Assembly: GCA_005938025.2 (NCBI GenBank)
Contig: VCCI02000003.1
Span: forward strand, 248,001-312,000
DNA from: Inquilinus sp. KBS0705
Lineage (GTDB): Bacteria; Bacteroidota; Bacteroidia; Sphingobacteriales; Sphingobacteriaceae
Reading direction: 5' to 3'
Length of the DNA: 64,000 nt
The notes under the pieces were generated by a model that saw only the letters and a list, made by a program, of their open reading frames with translations, was not told where the DNA came from and searched no databases. The position numbers and the translations under genes were made by a program. Of the stretch, positions 1 through 9,016 are shown piece after piece (within the stretch, counting starts at the first letter, position 1; each line of letters begins with the position of its first letter).

Positions 1-1
1 T

Positions 2-472
2 AAACCCGATTACTTAAGTTTGGGCGTAGATGCCGAATACCCCGGCGCGGTAACCATTGTATCGGCCTTTCAGCATGGCGGCGCAGATCCCTTAAGCTGG
101 TTATGGAAGTTAATATACACTGCTATTACTTTAGGTACCGGCTTTAAAGGGGGCGAGGTAACGCCCTTGTTTTATATAGGCGCTACATTGGGTAACACCC
201 TTGCCGATTTGATGAACGCGCCTACAGGCTTATTTGCCGCACTGGGGTTTATAGCCGTTTTTGCCGGAGCTACCAACACACCGCTGGCCTGTACATTAAT
301 GGGTGTTGAGTTGTTTGGTGGCCATTACGCCATACTTTTTGCTATTGCCTGTTTTACGGCTTACATTTTTAGCGGAGATGGCGGCATATATCCGGCGCAA
401 AAAACAACGGCTTTAAAATTAACCGGTAATAGTAAATACCTGCAACGTATGTTTTCAAAGTATAAACTTTAG
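2..472 (+). CDS. ClC-family chloride channel/antiporter, C-terminal part (cut by window edge)
   Basis: The reading frame is open from the first bases of the window, so this is the C-terminal part of a longer protein. Seen: hydrophobic membrane helices, and the ClC signature [19 protein letters not shown] followed by [21 protein letters not shown]. These match the late helices of voltage-gated chloride channel/proton-chloride antiporter proteins, where a GxFxP-type loop lines the anion path. The end, with [10 protein letters not shown] and then a short basic tail, shows no CBS domains, so this would be a short ClC. The internal TTG at 20 is not a real start. The family is secure; whether it is a channel or an exchanger cannot be decided because the gating residues lie upstream. 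Confidence 0.88.
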   Translation, partial: KPDYLSLGVDAEYPGAVTIVSAFQHGGADPLSWLWKLIYTAITLGTGFKGGEVTPLFYIGATLGNTLADLMNAPTGLFAALGFIAVFAGATNTPLACTLMGVELFGGHYAILFAIACFTAYIFSGDGGIYPAQKTTALKLTGNSKYLQRMFSKYKL

Positions 473-529
473 TGTATGTTCAAAACATATTAATAACCAG
501 TTGTTATAATTAAACTAACCATTACAATC

Positions 530-1003
530 ATGAAGATCAGCAAAATACTAATAGGCATAGACGAAAGCAAAAACGCCGAATATGCAGCGGCATACGGTTT
601 TGAACTGGCCCGTACTTTTAACGCGCATGTGGGGCTGGTGCATATTGTCGAACCATCTGTAACACCCGAAAGTACTGTAGACTCGGTAACCGGTATGCCC
701 ATGATGAACACCGGTATGGTTGATGCTGAGGTAATGGATATATTAAGCTATAACTCGGATAATATTATTACCCGAACCATAAAAAAGTATGGCGATGGTT
801 TAAAGGTTACCCATTTTAATGAGTTTGGATCTACAGCCGATGCTATTGTAGATTGCGGCAAAGAATTTAACGCCGACCTTATTGTTTTAGGTACGCATAG
901 CCGCACCGGTTTAGACAGACTGTTTATGGGCAGCGTTGCCGAAAATGTGGTGCGCCATAGCCAGGTACCTGTGTTAGTAGTGCCTCTGCCGGCGGGTGCT
1001 TAA
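530..1003 (+). CDS. Universal stress protein, UspA family
   Basis: A 157-residue single-domain Usp protein, a cytosolic alpha/beta fold often binding ATP and induced by stress or growth arrest. Seen: the N-terminal strand KISKILIGIDESKNAEYAA and the C-terminal nucleotide loop GTHSRTGLDRLFMGSVAENV, ending in the hydrophobic strand VPVLVVP. The usual ATP motif is G-2x-G-9x-G(S/T); here the second glycine is a serine, so ATP binding is likely but not certain. It follows the ClC gene in the same direction by 57 bp. Its stop codon overlaps that of the convergent phosphatase gene by 4 bp. Confidence 0.92.
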   Translation: MKISKILIGIDESKNAEYAAAYGFELARTFNAHVGLVHIVEPSVTPESTVDSVTGMPMMNTGMVDAEVMDILSYNSDNIITRTIKKYGDGLKVTHFNEFGSTADAIVDCGKEFNADLIVLGTHSRTGLDRLFMGSVAENVVRHSQVPVLVVPLPAGA

Positions 1004-2307
1004 TACAACAACCTGAATTTTATTGTTTGCTCGATAGCCTTTAGCTCGTTGAGTACCTGGGTATCGTAACCGGTGTTTACATCGGTAATTACGTAACCTA
1101 TCTGTGGGTTGGTCACCAAAAATTCGCCAACTATGTTAATGTTGTGGCGGGCAAATACTTCGTTTATTTTGGCCAGTATACCGGGTACATTTTTGTGGAT
1201 GTGTATAAGGCGGTGGGCATTATTGTTGCGCGGCGGCTGCAAATCGGGGAAGTTGCAACTCATGTGAGTGCGGCCTTCGTTCATAAAGGCTATTACCCGG
1301 CGCGGTATAAAATCGGCGTTACGGGGGTTTTGCTTAGGGTCGTCAAATATGATGATCCCCTTGTCGCAGGCAGCCTCGGCCAGTTTGCGGCTGTTTACCT
1401 TTCCAAAAAAGCCTATCACCTTTAAACGACCGGCATTTTGCAATTGCTCGGATGTAGGTTGGTTAGCTTCATCACAAAATAATACGCCGGCTTCTTGCAG
1501 GTATTCTTCCTCAATGGTATCGCGGTGGCGCAGGTTGTAACCTTCTTTACGCATTTGGATAAGTGCCTCATCGTCAATAGTACCTACTACCAAACACTTG
1601 ATGCGATTTTTAGGGTACGATATAGCCCTGGGCAATTTATTAATGTACAGAAACTCGTCGAAGCTTGGGGTAATATGATCGGCCTTTTCAGTAACTGATT
1701 TACGTTCGATGTTTTCTGTAAAGGCAAAAAACCTTTTGATCATACCCGATTCTTTCAATTGAAAATCGGAATAGCCATCGCCAATTCCAAATATCTCGCC
1801 GGGTAGGTTTAACTCTTTTAACAGTTTTACCTTGCCGCCTTCCTGCGATAGCGGGTTGGTTTTGTCGTAACCGACTATATTACCTTCTTCATCAAATACA
1901 AAGGTGTTAGCGTAAATGTTCTCTTTTTTAATATGATACTCGGTAACTACCGGAGTAATAAACTCCTTAAAACCGCCCGACACGATAAGCACTTCATCCT
2001 GATGGTTTTTAAAAAATATGGTATTACGCGAAAAGGAGGTAGATACCTTCTTTTTCAGATGCGAAATAAGCTGTTTTAAATGATCGCGGTTGGCGCAAAG
2101 CAGTTTCACACGGGCTTCAAGGCTTTCGGTAAAACTAAGGCGGCCCTCCATTGATGCGTTGGTAAGGTCCTCTATCTTTTTATAGATAGCTTCCCTATCG
2201 GGATGATTTTTTAATGATATGCGTGCTAACTCGTCTAAAGCTTCTACTTGTGTAAAGGTGCTATCGAAATCTATTATAAAAAACTGGTCCATTTTGGGGG
2301 TATGCAA
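1000..2307 (-). CDS. Phosphoserine phosphatase fused to a PGDH-derived regulatory region with ACT domain
   Basis: A 435-residue protein in two parts. Residues about 5-215 are a HAD-IB phosphatase: motif I is DFDST and the late motif is GDGYSDFQL, as in SerB, which releases serine from phosphoserine. From about 235 on the sequence resembles 3-phosphoglycerate dehydrogenase: a lobe like its substrate-binding domain (KCLVVGTIDDEAL, LKVIGFFGKVN), then directly the region before the ACT domain (NEGRTHMSCNFPDLQ) and an ACT domain (HIHKNVPGILAKINEVF). The Rossmann domain with its GxGxxG loop is missing, so no dehydrogenase activity is expected. The ACT domain suggests feedback control, perhaps by serine; that is inference. 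Its start is followed upstream by about 50 bp and a terminator for the next gene. Confidence 0.85.
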   Translation of the reverse strand: MHTPKMDQFFIIDFDSTFTQVEALDELARISLKNHPDREAIYKKIEDLTNASMEGRLSFTESLEARVKLLCANRDHLKQLISHLKKKVSTSFSRNTIFFKNHQDEVLIVSGGFKEFITPVVTEYHIKKENIYANTFVFDEEGNIVGYDKTNPLSQEGGKVKLLKELNLPGEIFGIGDGYSDFQLKESGMIKRFFAFTENIERKSVTEKADHITPSFDEFLYINKLPRAISYPKNRIKCLVVGTIDDEALIQMRKEGYNLRHRDTIEEEYLQEAGVLFCDEANQPTSEQLQNAGRLKVIGFFGKVNSRKLAEAACDKGIIIFDDPKQNPRNADFIPRRVIAFMNEGRTHMSCNFPDLQPPRNNNAHRLIHIHKNVPGILAKINEVFARHNINIVGEFLVTNPQIGYVITDVNTGYDTQVLNELKAIEQTIKFRLLY

Positions 2308-2359
2308 ATACTAATTGCAAATGTGCAAAAATTTTGCGGATGTGGCGATGGTAAACAAG

Positions 2360-2390
2360 TAAAGCCGTTACACTTGCTGTAACGGCTTTA
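2360..2390 (-). terminator. Hairpin terminator after the OmpA/PD40 gene
   Basis: A perfect 13-bp inverted repeat (2360-2372 with 2378-2390, loop of 5) lies 27 bp after the stop of the OmpA-family gene on the minus strand and before the phosphatase start. The T-run after it is weak (ACTTGTTTACC), so termination is inferred mainly from the stem and position. Confidence 0.65.
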
Positions 2391-2416
2391 GCCTAACTGT
2401 ATTTTAACAATTATCT

Positions 2417-3949
2417 CTAATAGTTCAGTATCGTAAACTCAACACGCCTGTTTTGTGCGCGGCCTTCTTCGGTATCGTTAGTAGTAACAGGCCTGCTTTT
2501 GCCATAGCCGCTAGCTTTTAATCTGCCCTGTATAATGCCTTTAGTTGTCAGATATTTTACTACGGCCATAGCTCGCGCAGCTGATAGCTTGTTGTTGGCA
2601 TCGTCTGATCCAACATTATCAGTGTGGCCTCCAAGTTCAATTTCCAGTTTAGGCTTGGCTTGCAGCAGGGCAACTAAACGGTTAAGATCAGGGAACGACT
2701 CGGGTTTAAGGTCAGCTTTGCCAAACTCAAAAAATATGTTGTTGATGCGCACTACCTGGCCTTTTTCTATTGGTACCATATAAAGATCGCGGGTTATCTC
2801 TTTATACTCCCCTGCTTTTAAAAGGTCTAGGTTGTCGGCTATCGGTATAAAGTTTTCCTGGCTCGAGTTAAAGCCATAGTTTTTACCATAAGGTAAAACT
2901 ATTTGGTATGCACCGGTGGCGGGGTCGCTAATAGCTATACCTTCGTTATTACCGTTTGCCAGGTCCTCATAAATAATGGCCGCTTCAATTGGCTCCAGTG
3001 TTTTTTTGTTTAGTACACGGCCCTTAACAAACACTACCGGCAGGGGTTTAATATTGTCGTTTAGTTTAATACGCACAATATCGCCTAATCCCTGGCCGCC
3101 AGCTTTAGCACTTATCATGTAAGCGTAATCGCCCCGTGCATCTAAAGAGAAATACGATTCAAAGCTTTCAGAGTTTACACTTGGGCCAAGGTTTACAGGC
3201 TCCGTCCATTTTTGCCAGGTATCATCTAAGCGGGTAGTTTTGTAAATATCGTTGCTGCCCAAGCCGCCCGGCCTGCTGCTGCTAAAATAAAGGGTTTTAT
3301 TATCTGATGCCACAAAAGGCGAAATCTCATCATCGGCTGTGTTTAGCGCTTTAATAGGCACCGGCCTGGAGAAGCTACCATCTACCTTTTTAAAAGAGAT
3401 GTACAGGTCATTGTCTGCTGCATCTTTCACTTCGCTAAAATAAAAAAGCAGCGCCTTGCCGTCGGGTGTTAAAAAGCTGCCTATGTATTTGCCTTTTACC
3501 ATATCTGTAAAGCCATCTATATCTATACCAACGGGTGTTTTCCAGCCGGTAAGGCTACGGCTTACAAACGAGTAACCGGTACCGGTTATGCGCTGGCCAT
3601 TTTTAAAATAGCCTTTTATCATAATGGTGTTATTATCAGGCGATATATTAGTAACGGCAGAGTGTGTTAAGCCGTTATTGAACGGCGCAGCCATGTAACG
3701 GGCAAGCGTCCATTCGCCTTTGTCATCCTGTTTGGCATACCATAGGCTTTGTACCTCGTCATTAGCCTGCTTGCGAAACATCTCGCGCAAAAAATATATC
3801 TCGCGGCCATCTGCCGATATAACCGGTGCTAATTCGGCATAGCGGGTATTTATTTTAGGCCCCAAATTTACAGGCAGGTAAGCATCCTGCGCATAAACGC
3901 TAAGCATAGCAATTGTTAATAAAAAAAGGCCGGTTAATTTTTTGATCAT
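2417..3949 (-). CDS. OmpA-family protein with PD40-type beta-propeller repeats
   Basis: A 510-residue exported protein. Seen: a signal peptide (MIKKLTGLFLLTIAMLSVYAQ); a propeller-like region at about 30-290 with repeated WD40-like PD40 segments (ISADGREIYFLRE, SDNKTLYFSSSRPGGLGSNDIY, SLDARGDYAYMISAKAGGQGLGDI); a short carboxypeptidase-regulatory-like fold at about 310-385; and a C-terminal OmpA peptidoglycan-binding domain at about 395-510 (FFEFGKADLKPES, LGGHTDNVGSDDAN, GYGKSRPVTTNDTEEGRAQN). This architecture is common in Bacteroidota and some members act in type IX secretion or anchor envelope complexes to the wall, but this one has no such neighbours. It is probably co-directional but separately transcribed from the upstream gene, since a strong terminator lies between them. 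Confidence 0.88.
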   Translation of the reverse strand: MIKKLTGLFLLTIAMLSVYAQDAYLPVNLGPKINTRYAELAPVISADGREIYFLREMFRKQANDEVQSLWYAKQDDKGEWTLARYMAAPFNNGLTHSAVTNISPDNNTIMIKGYFKNGQRITGTGYSFVSRSLTGWKTPVGIDIDGFTDMVKGKYIGSFLTPDGKALLFYFSEVKDAADNDLYISFKKVDGSFSRPVPIKALNTADDEISPFVASDNKTLYFSSSRPGGLGSNDIYKTTRLDDTWQKWTEPVNLGPSVNSESFESYFSLDARGDYAYMISAKAGGQGLGDIVRIKLNDNIKPLPVVFVKGRVLNKKTLEPIEAAIIYEDLANGNNEGIAISDPATGAYQIVLPYGKNYGFNSSQENFIPIADNLDLLKAGEYKEITRDLYMVPIEKGQVVRINNIFFEFGKADLKPESFPDLNRLVALLQAKPKLEIELGGHTDNVGSDDANNKLSAARAMAVVKYLTTKGIIQGRLKASGYGKSRPVTTNDTEEGRAQNRRVEFTILNY

Positions 3950-3964
3950 GGTTGTTTAAATAAA

Positions 3965-3990
3965 AAGCAGAGGGCGATAACCCTCTGCTT
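3965..3990 (-). terminator. Rho-independent terminator after the 602-residue secreted protein gene
   Basis: A perfect 10-bp stem (3965-3974 with 3981-3990) with a 6-base loop, 18 bp after the stop of the upstream minus-strand gene. Read on the minus strand it is followed by a T-rich run (TTTTTATTT), so it fits an intrinsic terminator. Confidence 0.85.
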
Positions 3991-4007
3991 AATAATATAT
4001 GGTTGAT

Positions 4008-5816
4008 TTATTTGATAAGGTCGACCCTTGATATCAGGATCTTGTCGCCCTTTTCGGTCTCGCTAAAAAACAGGCTGTAATTGCCCAGGCGAGTATCGCT
4101 TACGTTAGGGAACAGGTAAAACTTTTTCTTTTCGTCCTCGCCCAAAAATTTAAAGTCAGACAGTTGCCCGTCGCTGATATTGATACTGCCATATTCCATA
4201 TTATATAATGGCGACCAAGTAGTAGTAGTAGAGTTTGAGCTAAAACCAAAGGTGGTATTGCTTTCTTTATGTATAGATTTTGCCATACGCATCATCCAAT
4301 AAAGGCTTTTACCATCGCCCGACTCCTGTATAAAACTGCGGGAAGGGATCATGTCTGATGTAAGCGGAGATGAGTTAAAAAAGCCACTGGTTTTGCTTTG
4401 ATCTAAAAACACCCCATAATTACGTTTTAACTGCCCGCCCTGGTCAAACTGGAACATATATACGCCTTTGTAGCTGCGGCCTTTTTTTATCTTTTTAAAG
4501 TCCTGCCCGTTTACAAATACATCGCCCGATTTTGAGAAGGATATGCCATTGATAACAAAGCTTTTTCCGTCAAATTCTGCAAACTTCTTTTGCCCCTCGG
4601 GCTTAGCTTGTTTCTTTTCAAACTCGTCGATAGAAGGGTTGCTCAGAAAATCGAATTTTCCGTTGCTTATTTTACCTATCTGGAAGTTGGTATATTTAAG
4701 CTCATCCAATATGCCGTCTATTTTAGATTGGGTTATACCAAAATCCGCACTGCCCGATAGCATGGCAAAACCTGCCTTTAGCCCCCCTGCATTTGATTCG
4801 TCCTTCTCATCATCGTCTGCCGATGTGGTTGGCACCATAACGGTTTTATAAATTTGATTAATGTATTTATCCTCGTTTTTATTATTTGCCGAACCATAAA
4901 GGAATACCGAGCCATCGTGGTCATAAGCGCCTAAAACCCTCCAGCCGTTTGATGGTGATGCAAAACTAAATTTTTCTACTACCTCGCCCTGCGTGTTCAG
5001 GCGTATGTAGGTAAAGTTGTTTTGTTTCGGGTCAGCAATATCTTTACTGATGCCCGAGCCTTGCTGCGGGGCAAAAACCATTATCCAATCGCGTGGGTAA
5101 TCATCATTGTCAAGTTCAGAATTATCGTCTTCCAGGGCCGCCGAAAAAACCGGGATGTTGGGGTATTGAAACTCGAGCTTACCAACAGTTTTAATGTTAA
5201 CCTCATTGTCGCAGCTTAAAATGTCATAGTGCATCATAGAGCCTGCCAGGTCATTCTTTTTATCCTGGCGGCCTGCAATAACCAACACGGTACTATCCGG
5301 CTTCACCTCGTAGGCGCCACCTCTAAAAATATATTGCTCGCCACTGGCTTCATTTTTTGGTTTAACTTTCTCCAGCTGTTTTATTGATTTATTGTAGCTG
5401 CCGGTTAACCATAAGTATTTCCAGGTGATCTCTTTTTTGCGAAACACCAGTTTGCCCGATAAATTGGCTGATGCGCTTAAGCTGTGCGATATGTAACTAT
5501 CACCTTTAAAGTTGAACCATTTGTATTTCTTTTTCATTTCTTCCTGCGGTTGCTCATCCTTTACGGTGTTTAGCAGGTTTAATTCTTTATCGTAAGTATA
5601 CACCTCGCGCCTAACCATCTTTTTTGTGGTCGATCGTAAAACAAACACCATATCAAAGGTTTCCTTAACCGGGTCAACCACCACACCACCCAGGTAGCCG
5701 TTTTTTGCTTTGCGTGATATGTCGTAGCTTTTTTCAAGTATGGGTAATTGTGCATGTGCAAATGTTGAGACAAGCATCATAAAGCAGATGCTTGGGAGTA
5801 ATAGTTTAATTTTCAT
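4008..5816 (-). CDS. Large secreted protein of unknown function
   Basis: A 602-residue protein that I do not recognise. Seen: a clear signal peptide (MKIKLLLPSICFMMLVSTFAHAQ) and a long beta-rich, lysine- and aspartate-rich body without membrane segments. Segments such as DGSVFLYGSANNKNEDKY, FDGKSFVINGISFSKSGDVFVNGQDF and YKGVYMFQFDQGGQLKRNYGVFLDQSK look like blades of a propeller-type structure that reports values, similar in style to other Bacteroidota envelope proteins. It probably ends in the periplasm or on the surface. It is followed by its own terminator, and its start faces an APC permease gene across a 196-bp divergent promoter region. Confidence 0.8.
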   Translation of the reverse strand: MKIKLLLPSICFMMLVSTFAHAQLPILEKSYDISRKAKNGYLGGVVVDPVKETFDMVFVLRSTTKKMVRREVYTYDKELNLLNTVKDEQPQEEMKKKYKWFNFKGDSYISHSLSASANLSGKLVFRKKEITWKYLWLTGSYNKSIKQLEKVKPKNEASGEQYIFRGGAYEVKPDSTVLVIAGRQDKKNDLAGSMMHYDILSCDNEVNIKTVGKLEFQYPNIPVFSAALEDDNSELDNDDYPRDWIMVFAPQQGSGISKDIADPKQNNFTYIRLNTQGEVVEKFSFASPSNGWRVLGAYDHDGSVFLYGSANNKNEDKYINQIYKTVMVPTTSADDDEKDESNAGGLKAGFAMLSGSADFGITQSKIDGILDELKYTNFQIGKISNGKFDFLSNPSIDEFEKKQAKPEGQKKFAEFDGKSFVINGISFSKSGDVFVNGQDFKKIKKGRSYKGVYMFQFDQGGQLKRNYGVFLDQSKTSGFFNSSPLTSDMIPSRSFIQESGDGKSLYWMMRMAKSIHKESNTTFGFSSNSTTTTWSPLYNMEYGSINISDGQLSDFKFLGEDEKKKFYLFPNVSDTRLGNYSLFFSETEKGDKILISRVDLIK

Positions 5817-6012
5817 GATCAGGGATTATTGTTTTTCTCAAATTTACCCCTGGCGCCAAAGGCAGGCAATACCGTGGAAAGGGTATATTACACTGCGGTT
5901 TTTCGCAGCAGTATGTTCATTATCAAAACTTTCATCAGCTTTTACCCCGCATCAACATTTCAAAAGCAATAAGCATACAGTAAAATTGAAATAGAAACAA
6001 TATTTTTATGGC

Positions 6013-7338
6013 ATGCCACAACCAGCTATCACCCGAAAGATAAAACCCTTTCAGCTTGTAGCGCTTATTTTCTTCACGGTGTCCGGTGGCCCATACGGTC
6101 TCGAGCCGCTTTTAACCTATGCCGGCGAGCATGCTGCTTATTTAATATTGCTTGTAGTGCCATTTTTGTGGGATGTGCCTGCCATTTTTGTGGTAATAGA
6201 ATTAAACAGCATGATGCCCATTACCGGCGGCTATTACAAATGGGTGAAGCATGCATTGGGTACACGCTGGGGCTTTTACGAAGGCTGGTGGACCTGGATA
6301 TACACCTTTGTAGACCTGGCCATTTATCCTGTGCTATTTGTAACCTACGCCTCTTTCTTCTTCCCGGGGATAGAGGAATACCGAATAGCGGTTTGTATTA
6401 TAATTGTATGGCTATCTGCCGGGTTAAATATATTGGGCATTGTACCGGTGGGTAAGGTATCGTTGTTTTTAGGCGCAGCGGTTTTATCGCCCTTAATTAT
6501 ATTATTTGTATTGGCTATTTACAAACATGCCGGGCATATGGCCATACCTGCACAAACATTGCGTGGGGTATCGTTCCCTTCGTTAGGCATGGCTTTATAC
6601 ACTATTATGTGGAACTGCCTGGGTTGGGATAATATAACTACTTATGCCGAGGAGGTAGAGAAACCAATTAAATCGTACCTGCGGTCAACCTTTATTGCTT
6701 TTGCATTGGTGATGGTGGTTTATTTCCTGGCAATTTTTGTTGCTCAACAATCGGGTATATCACACCAACTGTTTAATGAGGGGGGCTTTCCGGCGCTGGG
6801 CGAACTGGTAAGCGGGCGTTGGTTAGGGGCCATATTGGCAGCAGGCGGAATGGCCAGCTCGTTGGGTATATACGCAGCGGTATTGCTTTCGGTATCGCGG
6901 GTACCAAAGGCCATGGCCGATGATGGCTTATTACCCAAGCGTATCAATATGCTGCACTCAAGGTATCAAACACCTTATATATCTATTATTTTATGCTCAG
7001 CGGTAGTAAGTTTTATGATATTATGGCCCTTTGCCGAACTGCTGATCATTGATGTGACGGTTTATGGTGCGGGTTTATCCTTAGAGTATATATCGCTTAT
7101 TGTTTTGCGCATAAAACAACCTCATGCTATAAGGCCATTTAAAATTCCCCTCAATGTATTTGGCTTGTGTATGCTGATATTGTTACCTTATAGCATGTAT
7201 TTTATAGCCCTGGCCGGTGCTTTCTCAGCCGAAACAAGATCAATACAAGCCGCCCTGTTTGCCATTGGCACATTGTTAACTGCCGAGCTAATGTGGCGGA
7301 TGATCATTTGGCGTAAGCCGCATTTTAAAGAAAGTTAA
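6013..7338 (+). CDS. APC-superfamily amino acid permease
   Basis: A 441-residue inner-membrane transporter with about 12 predicted helices. Seen: an N-terminal FQLVALIFFTVSGGPYGLEPL, which is the unwound helix 1 region of APC carriers (GGP in place of the common GxG), then NSMMPITGGYYKWVKHALG, the helix 3 start typical of amino acid/polyamine antiporters. The LeuT-like fold is known for the family; the substrate cannot be told from sequence alone. I chose the ATG at 6013; the ATG at 6008 is out of frame. It stands alone between a divergent secreted-protein gene and ku. Confidence 0.88.
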   Translation: MPQPAITRKIKPFQLVALIFFTVSGGPYGLEPLLTYAGEHAAYLILLVVPFLWDVPAIFVVIELNSMMPITGGYYKWVKHALGTRWGFYEGWWTWIYTFVDLAIYPVLFVTYASFFFPGIEEYRIAVCIIIVWLSAGLNILGIVPVGKVSLFLGAAVLSPLIILFVLAIYKHAGHMAIPAQTLRGVSFPSLGMALYTIMWNCLGWDNITTYAEEVEKPIKSYLRSTFIAFALVMVVYFLAIFVAQQSGISHQLFNEGGFPALGELVSGRWLGAILAAGGMASSLGIYAAVLLSVSRVPKAMADDGLLPKRINMLHSRYQTPYISIILCSAVVSFMILWPFAELLIIDVTVYGAGLSLEYISLIVLRIKQPHAIRPFKIPLNVFGLCMLILLPYSMYFIALAGAFSAETRSIQAALFAIGTLLTAELMWRMIIWRKPHFKES

Positions 7339-7402
7339 TCCTCTCATTTTAAAACCGTTCGTTATATAAATAGTTATAACAGGTATAAAAATCTGTTATA
7401 TT

Positions 7403-8173
7403 ATGAGATCTATTTGGAAGGGGTCGCTTGGCTTTGGGTTAGTAAGCATACCTGTTAAACTATATTCTGCGGTGCAAACTACCTCGCTTGATTTTGACAT
7501 GCTGGATAGCCGCGACCACCAGCGTATACGCTACCAGCGCGTTAACGAAAACACACATAAAGAGGTGCCTTATGATAAAATTGTAAAGGGGTATAAGCTA
7601 AACGACGATTATGTAATAATGGACGACCATGACTTTGAAGATGCCGCACCCGAGAAAAGCAAGGTGATAGAAATAGAAAGCTTTGTAGATATAGCCGATG
7701 TAAACCCCATGTTTTATGAAACATCATACTATACCGAGCCCGATACCAAAAACAATAAAGCTTATGCCTTATTACTACAGGCATTAAAAAAATCAAATAA
7801 AGCAGGCCTGGCCCGTTTTGTACTGCGCAGTACCGAAAGTCTGTGTATAGTACACCCGGTTGATAATGTATTGGTAATAACGCGCATACGCTTTGGACAG
7901 GAGATACGCAGTGCAGAAGAGTTAAATATTGCCGAAGATGTTAATATCAGCAAAAAAGAATTAGATGTGGGGCTTGCCCTTATCAACCAATATGCCGAAG
8001 ATTTTGATGTATCTAAATTTAAGGACGAATACAACGAGGAGCTGCTAAAGATCATCAAGGCTAAAGCAAAAGGTAAACGGGCAACTGTTAAAAAGTTGAA
8101 GCCGCATAAAGCCACAGGTACCGATCTGTACGATCAGTTGATGAAGAGCCTGAGTGCTAAAAAAGGGGCTTAA
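7403..8173 (+). CDS. ku: Ku protein for non-homologous end joining
   Basis: A 256-residue bacterial Ku homologue. Seen: the family start MRSIWKGSLGFGLVSIPVKLYSA, the central segment YYTEPDTKNNKAYALLLQAL and the basic C-terminal tail KAKGKRATVKKLKPHKATG. Bacterial Ku forms a homodimeric ring on broken DNA ends and recruits LigD. No ligD is visible in this window, so its partner must be elsewhere. The length is normal for the family. It is followed by a DUF892 gene and further on by a DUF2383 gene, two families often linked to stress, which fits a stationary-phase or desiccation context; that link is inference. Confidence 0.95.
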   Translation: MRSIWKGSLGFGLVSIPVKLYSAVQTTSLDFDMLDSRDHQRIRYQRVNENTHKEVPYDKIVKGYKLNDDYVIMDDHDFEDAAPEKSKVIEIESFVDIADVNPMFYETSYYTEPDTKNNKAYALLLQALKKSNKAGLARFVLRSTESLCIVHPVDNVLVITRIRFGQEIRSAEELNIAEDVNISKKELDVGLALINQYAEDFDVSKFKDEYNEELLKIIKAKAKGKRATVKKLKPHKATGTDLYDQLMKSLSAKKGA

Positions 8174-8264
8174 TGTAAATTGTAATTAAATAATTATCAT
8201 ATAAATAAAACTTATGTAAATAAGCTGTGTTGTCATGGTATACAAAAAACTAATATCTACCATT

Positions 8265-8813
8265 ATGGCAACTACAAAAACAAAAAGTAAACCCGAGACA
8301 ACCGAAGTTGTGCAAGAATCGGCGTTGAACGAATTATTTATTGATGAATTAAAAGATATTTATTGGGCCGAGAAGCACCTTGCTAAAGCCCTGCCAAAAA
8401 TGGCTAAAGCTGCAACGTCTGACGAATTGCGCACAGCGATAGAAAACCACCAGGCCGAAACAGAAAACCATGTAACTCGCTTAGAAAGTGCTTTTGCATC
8501 TATCGACGAAAAAGCAGTTGCGGTAAAATGCGAAGCTATGGCCGGATTGATCAAAGAAGGCGAGGAAATAATATCTGAAACAGAAAAAGGTACGCTAACC
8601 CGCGATGCCGGTATTATATCGGCGGCTCAAAAAATAGAGCATTACGAAATCGCTTCTTATGGTACCTTAAGGGTGTTAGCCCTTACTTTGGGTTACACCG
8701 AAGCTGCGGATTTGTTGGAGGCAACTTTAAATGAAGAGAAAACTACCGATGGACTGCTTACCCAAATAGCAGAGGGTGGCATAAACGAAGGTGGTAAGAG
8801 CGAAAAGGAATAA
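8265..8813 (+). CDS. Ferritin-like DUF892 (YciE/YciF-type) protein
   Basis: A helical protein of 182 residues from the ATG at 8265; an in-frame ATG 30 bases upstream would add a hydrophobic MVYKKLISTI that is not typical. Seen: ALNELFIDELKDIYWAEKHLAKALPKMAKAA, which is the hallmark of DUF892/YciE, and later glutamates and histidines (NHQAETENHVTRLE, KIEHYEIASYGTL) placed as in a di-iron four-helix bundle. Known members are stress-induced under osmotic or stationary conditions; the enzymatic role is not established. It follows ku by about 90 bp. Confidence 0.88.
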   Translation: MATTKTKSKPETTEVVQESALNELFIDELKDIYWAEKHLAKALPKMAKAATSDELRTAIENHQAETENHVTRLESAFASIDEKAVAVKCEAMAGLIKEGEEIISETEKGTLTRDAGIISAAQKIEHYEIASYGTLRVLALTLGYTEAADLLEATLNEEKTTDGLLTQIAEGGINEGGKSEKE

Positions 8814-8850
8814 TAATCCGCTCATCTTTAGTACACAAGCTTATTAGATA

Positions 8851-8894
8851 GGAATAATAATATTGATATTAAATAATAGATAATATTATTATCC
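8851..8894. repeat. AT-rich hairpin in intergenic region
   Basis: A near-perfect inverted repeat: GGAATAATAATATT is mirrored by AATATTATTATCC with one bulged base. It lies between the DUF892 gene and the terminator-like hairpin further on. A smaller stem (GTAACTT with AAGTTAC) follows at 8910-8931. The role is unknown; it could be an RNA end or a protein binding site. Confidence 0.5.
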
Positions 8895-8947
8895 GGGGTA
8901 TCGCACTACGTAACTTATAATAAAAAGTTACAAAAAGTTTTCCACAT

Positions 8948-8977
8948 AAAGGCTCCTTTTTAATAAAAGGGGCCTTT
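8948..8977 (+). terminator. Terminator-like hairpin before the lipoprotein gene
   Basis: A 13-bp stem (8948-8960 with 8965-8977, one G-T pair) with a 4-base loop, inside the 203-bp gap after the DUF892 gene. It is suited to end transcription from ku and the DUF892 gene, although the following T-run is modest. Confidence 0.6.
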
Positions 8978-9016
8978 ATAACATTATCTTTATCAACCTT
9001 TTAATAATTTAAAACG

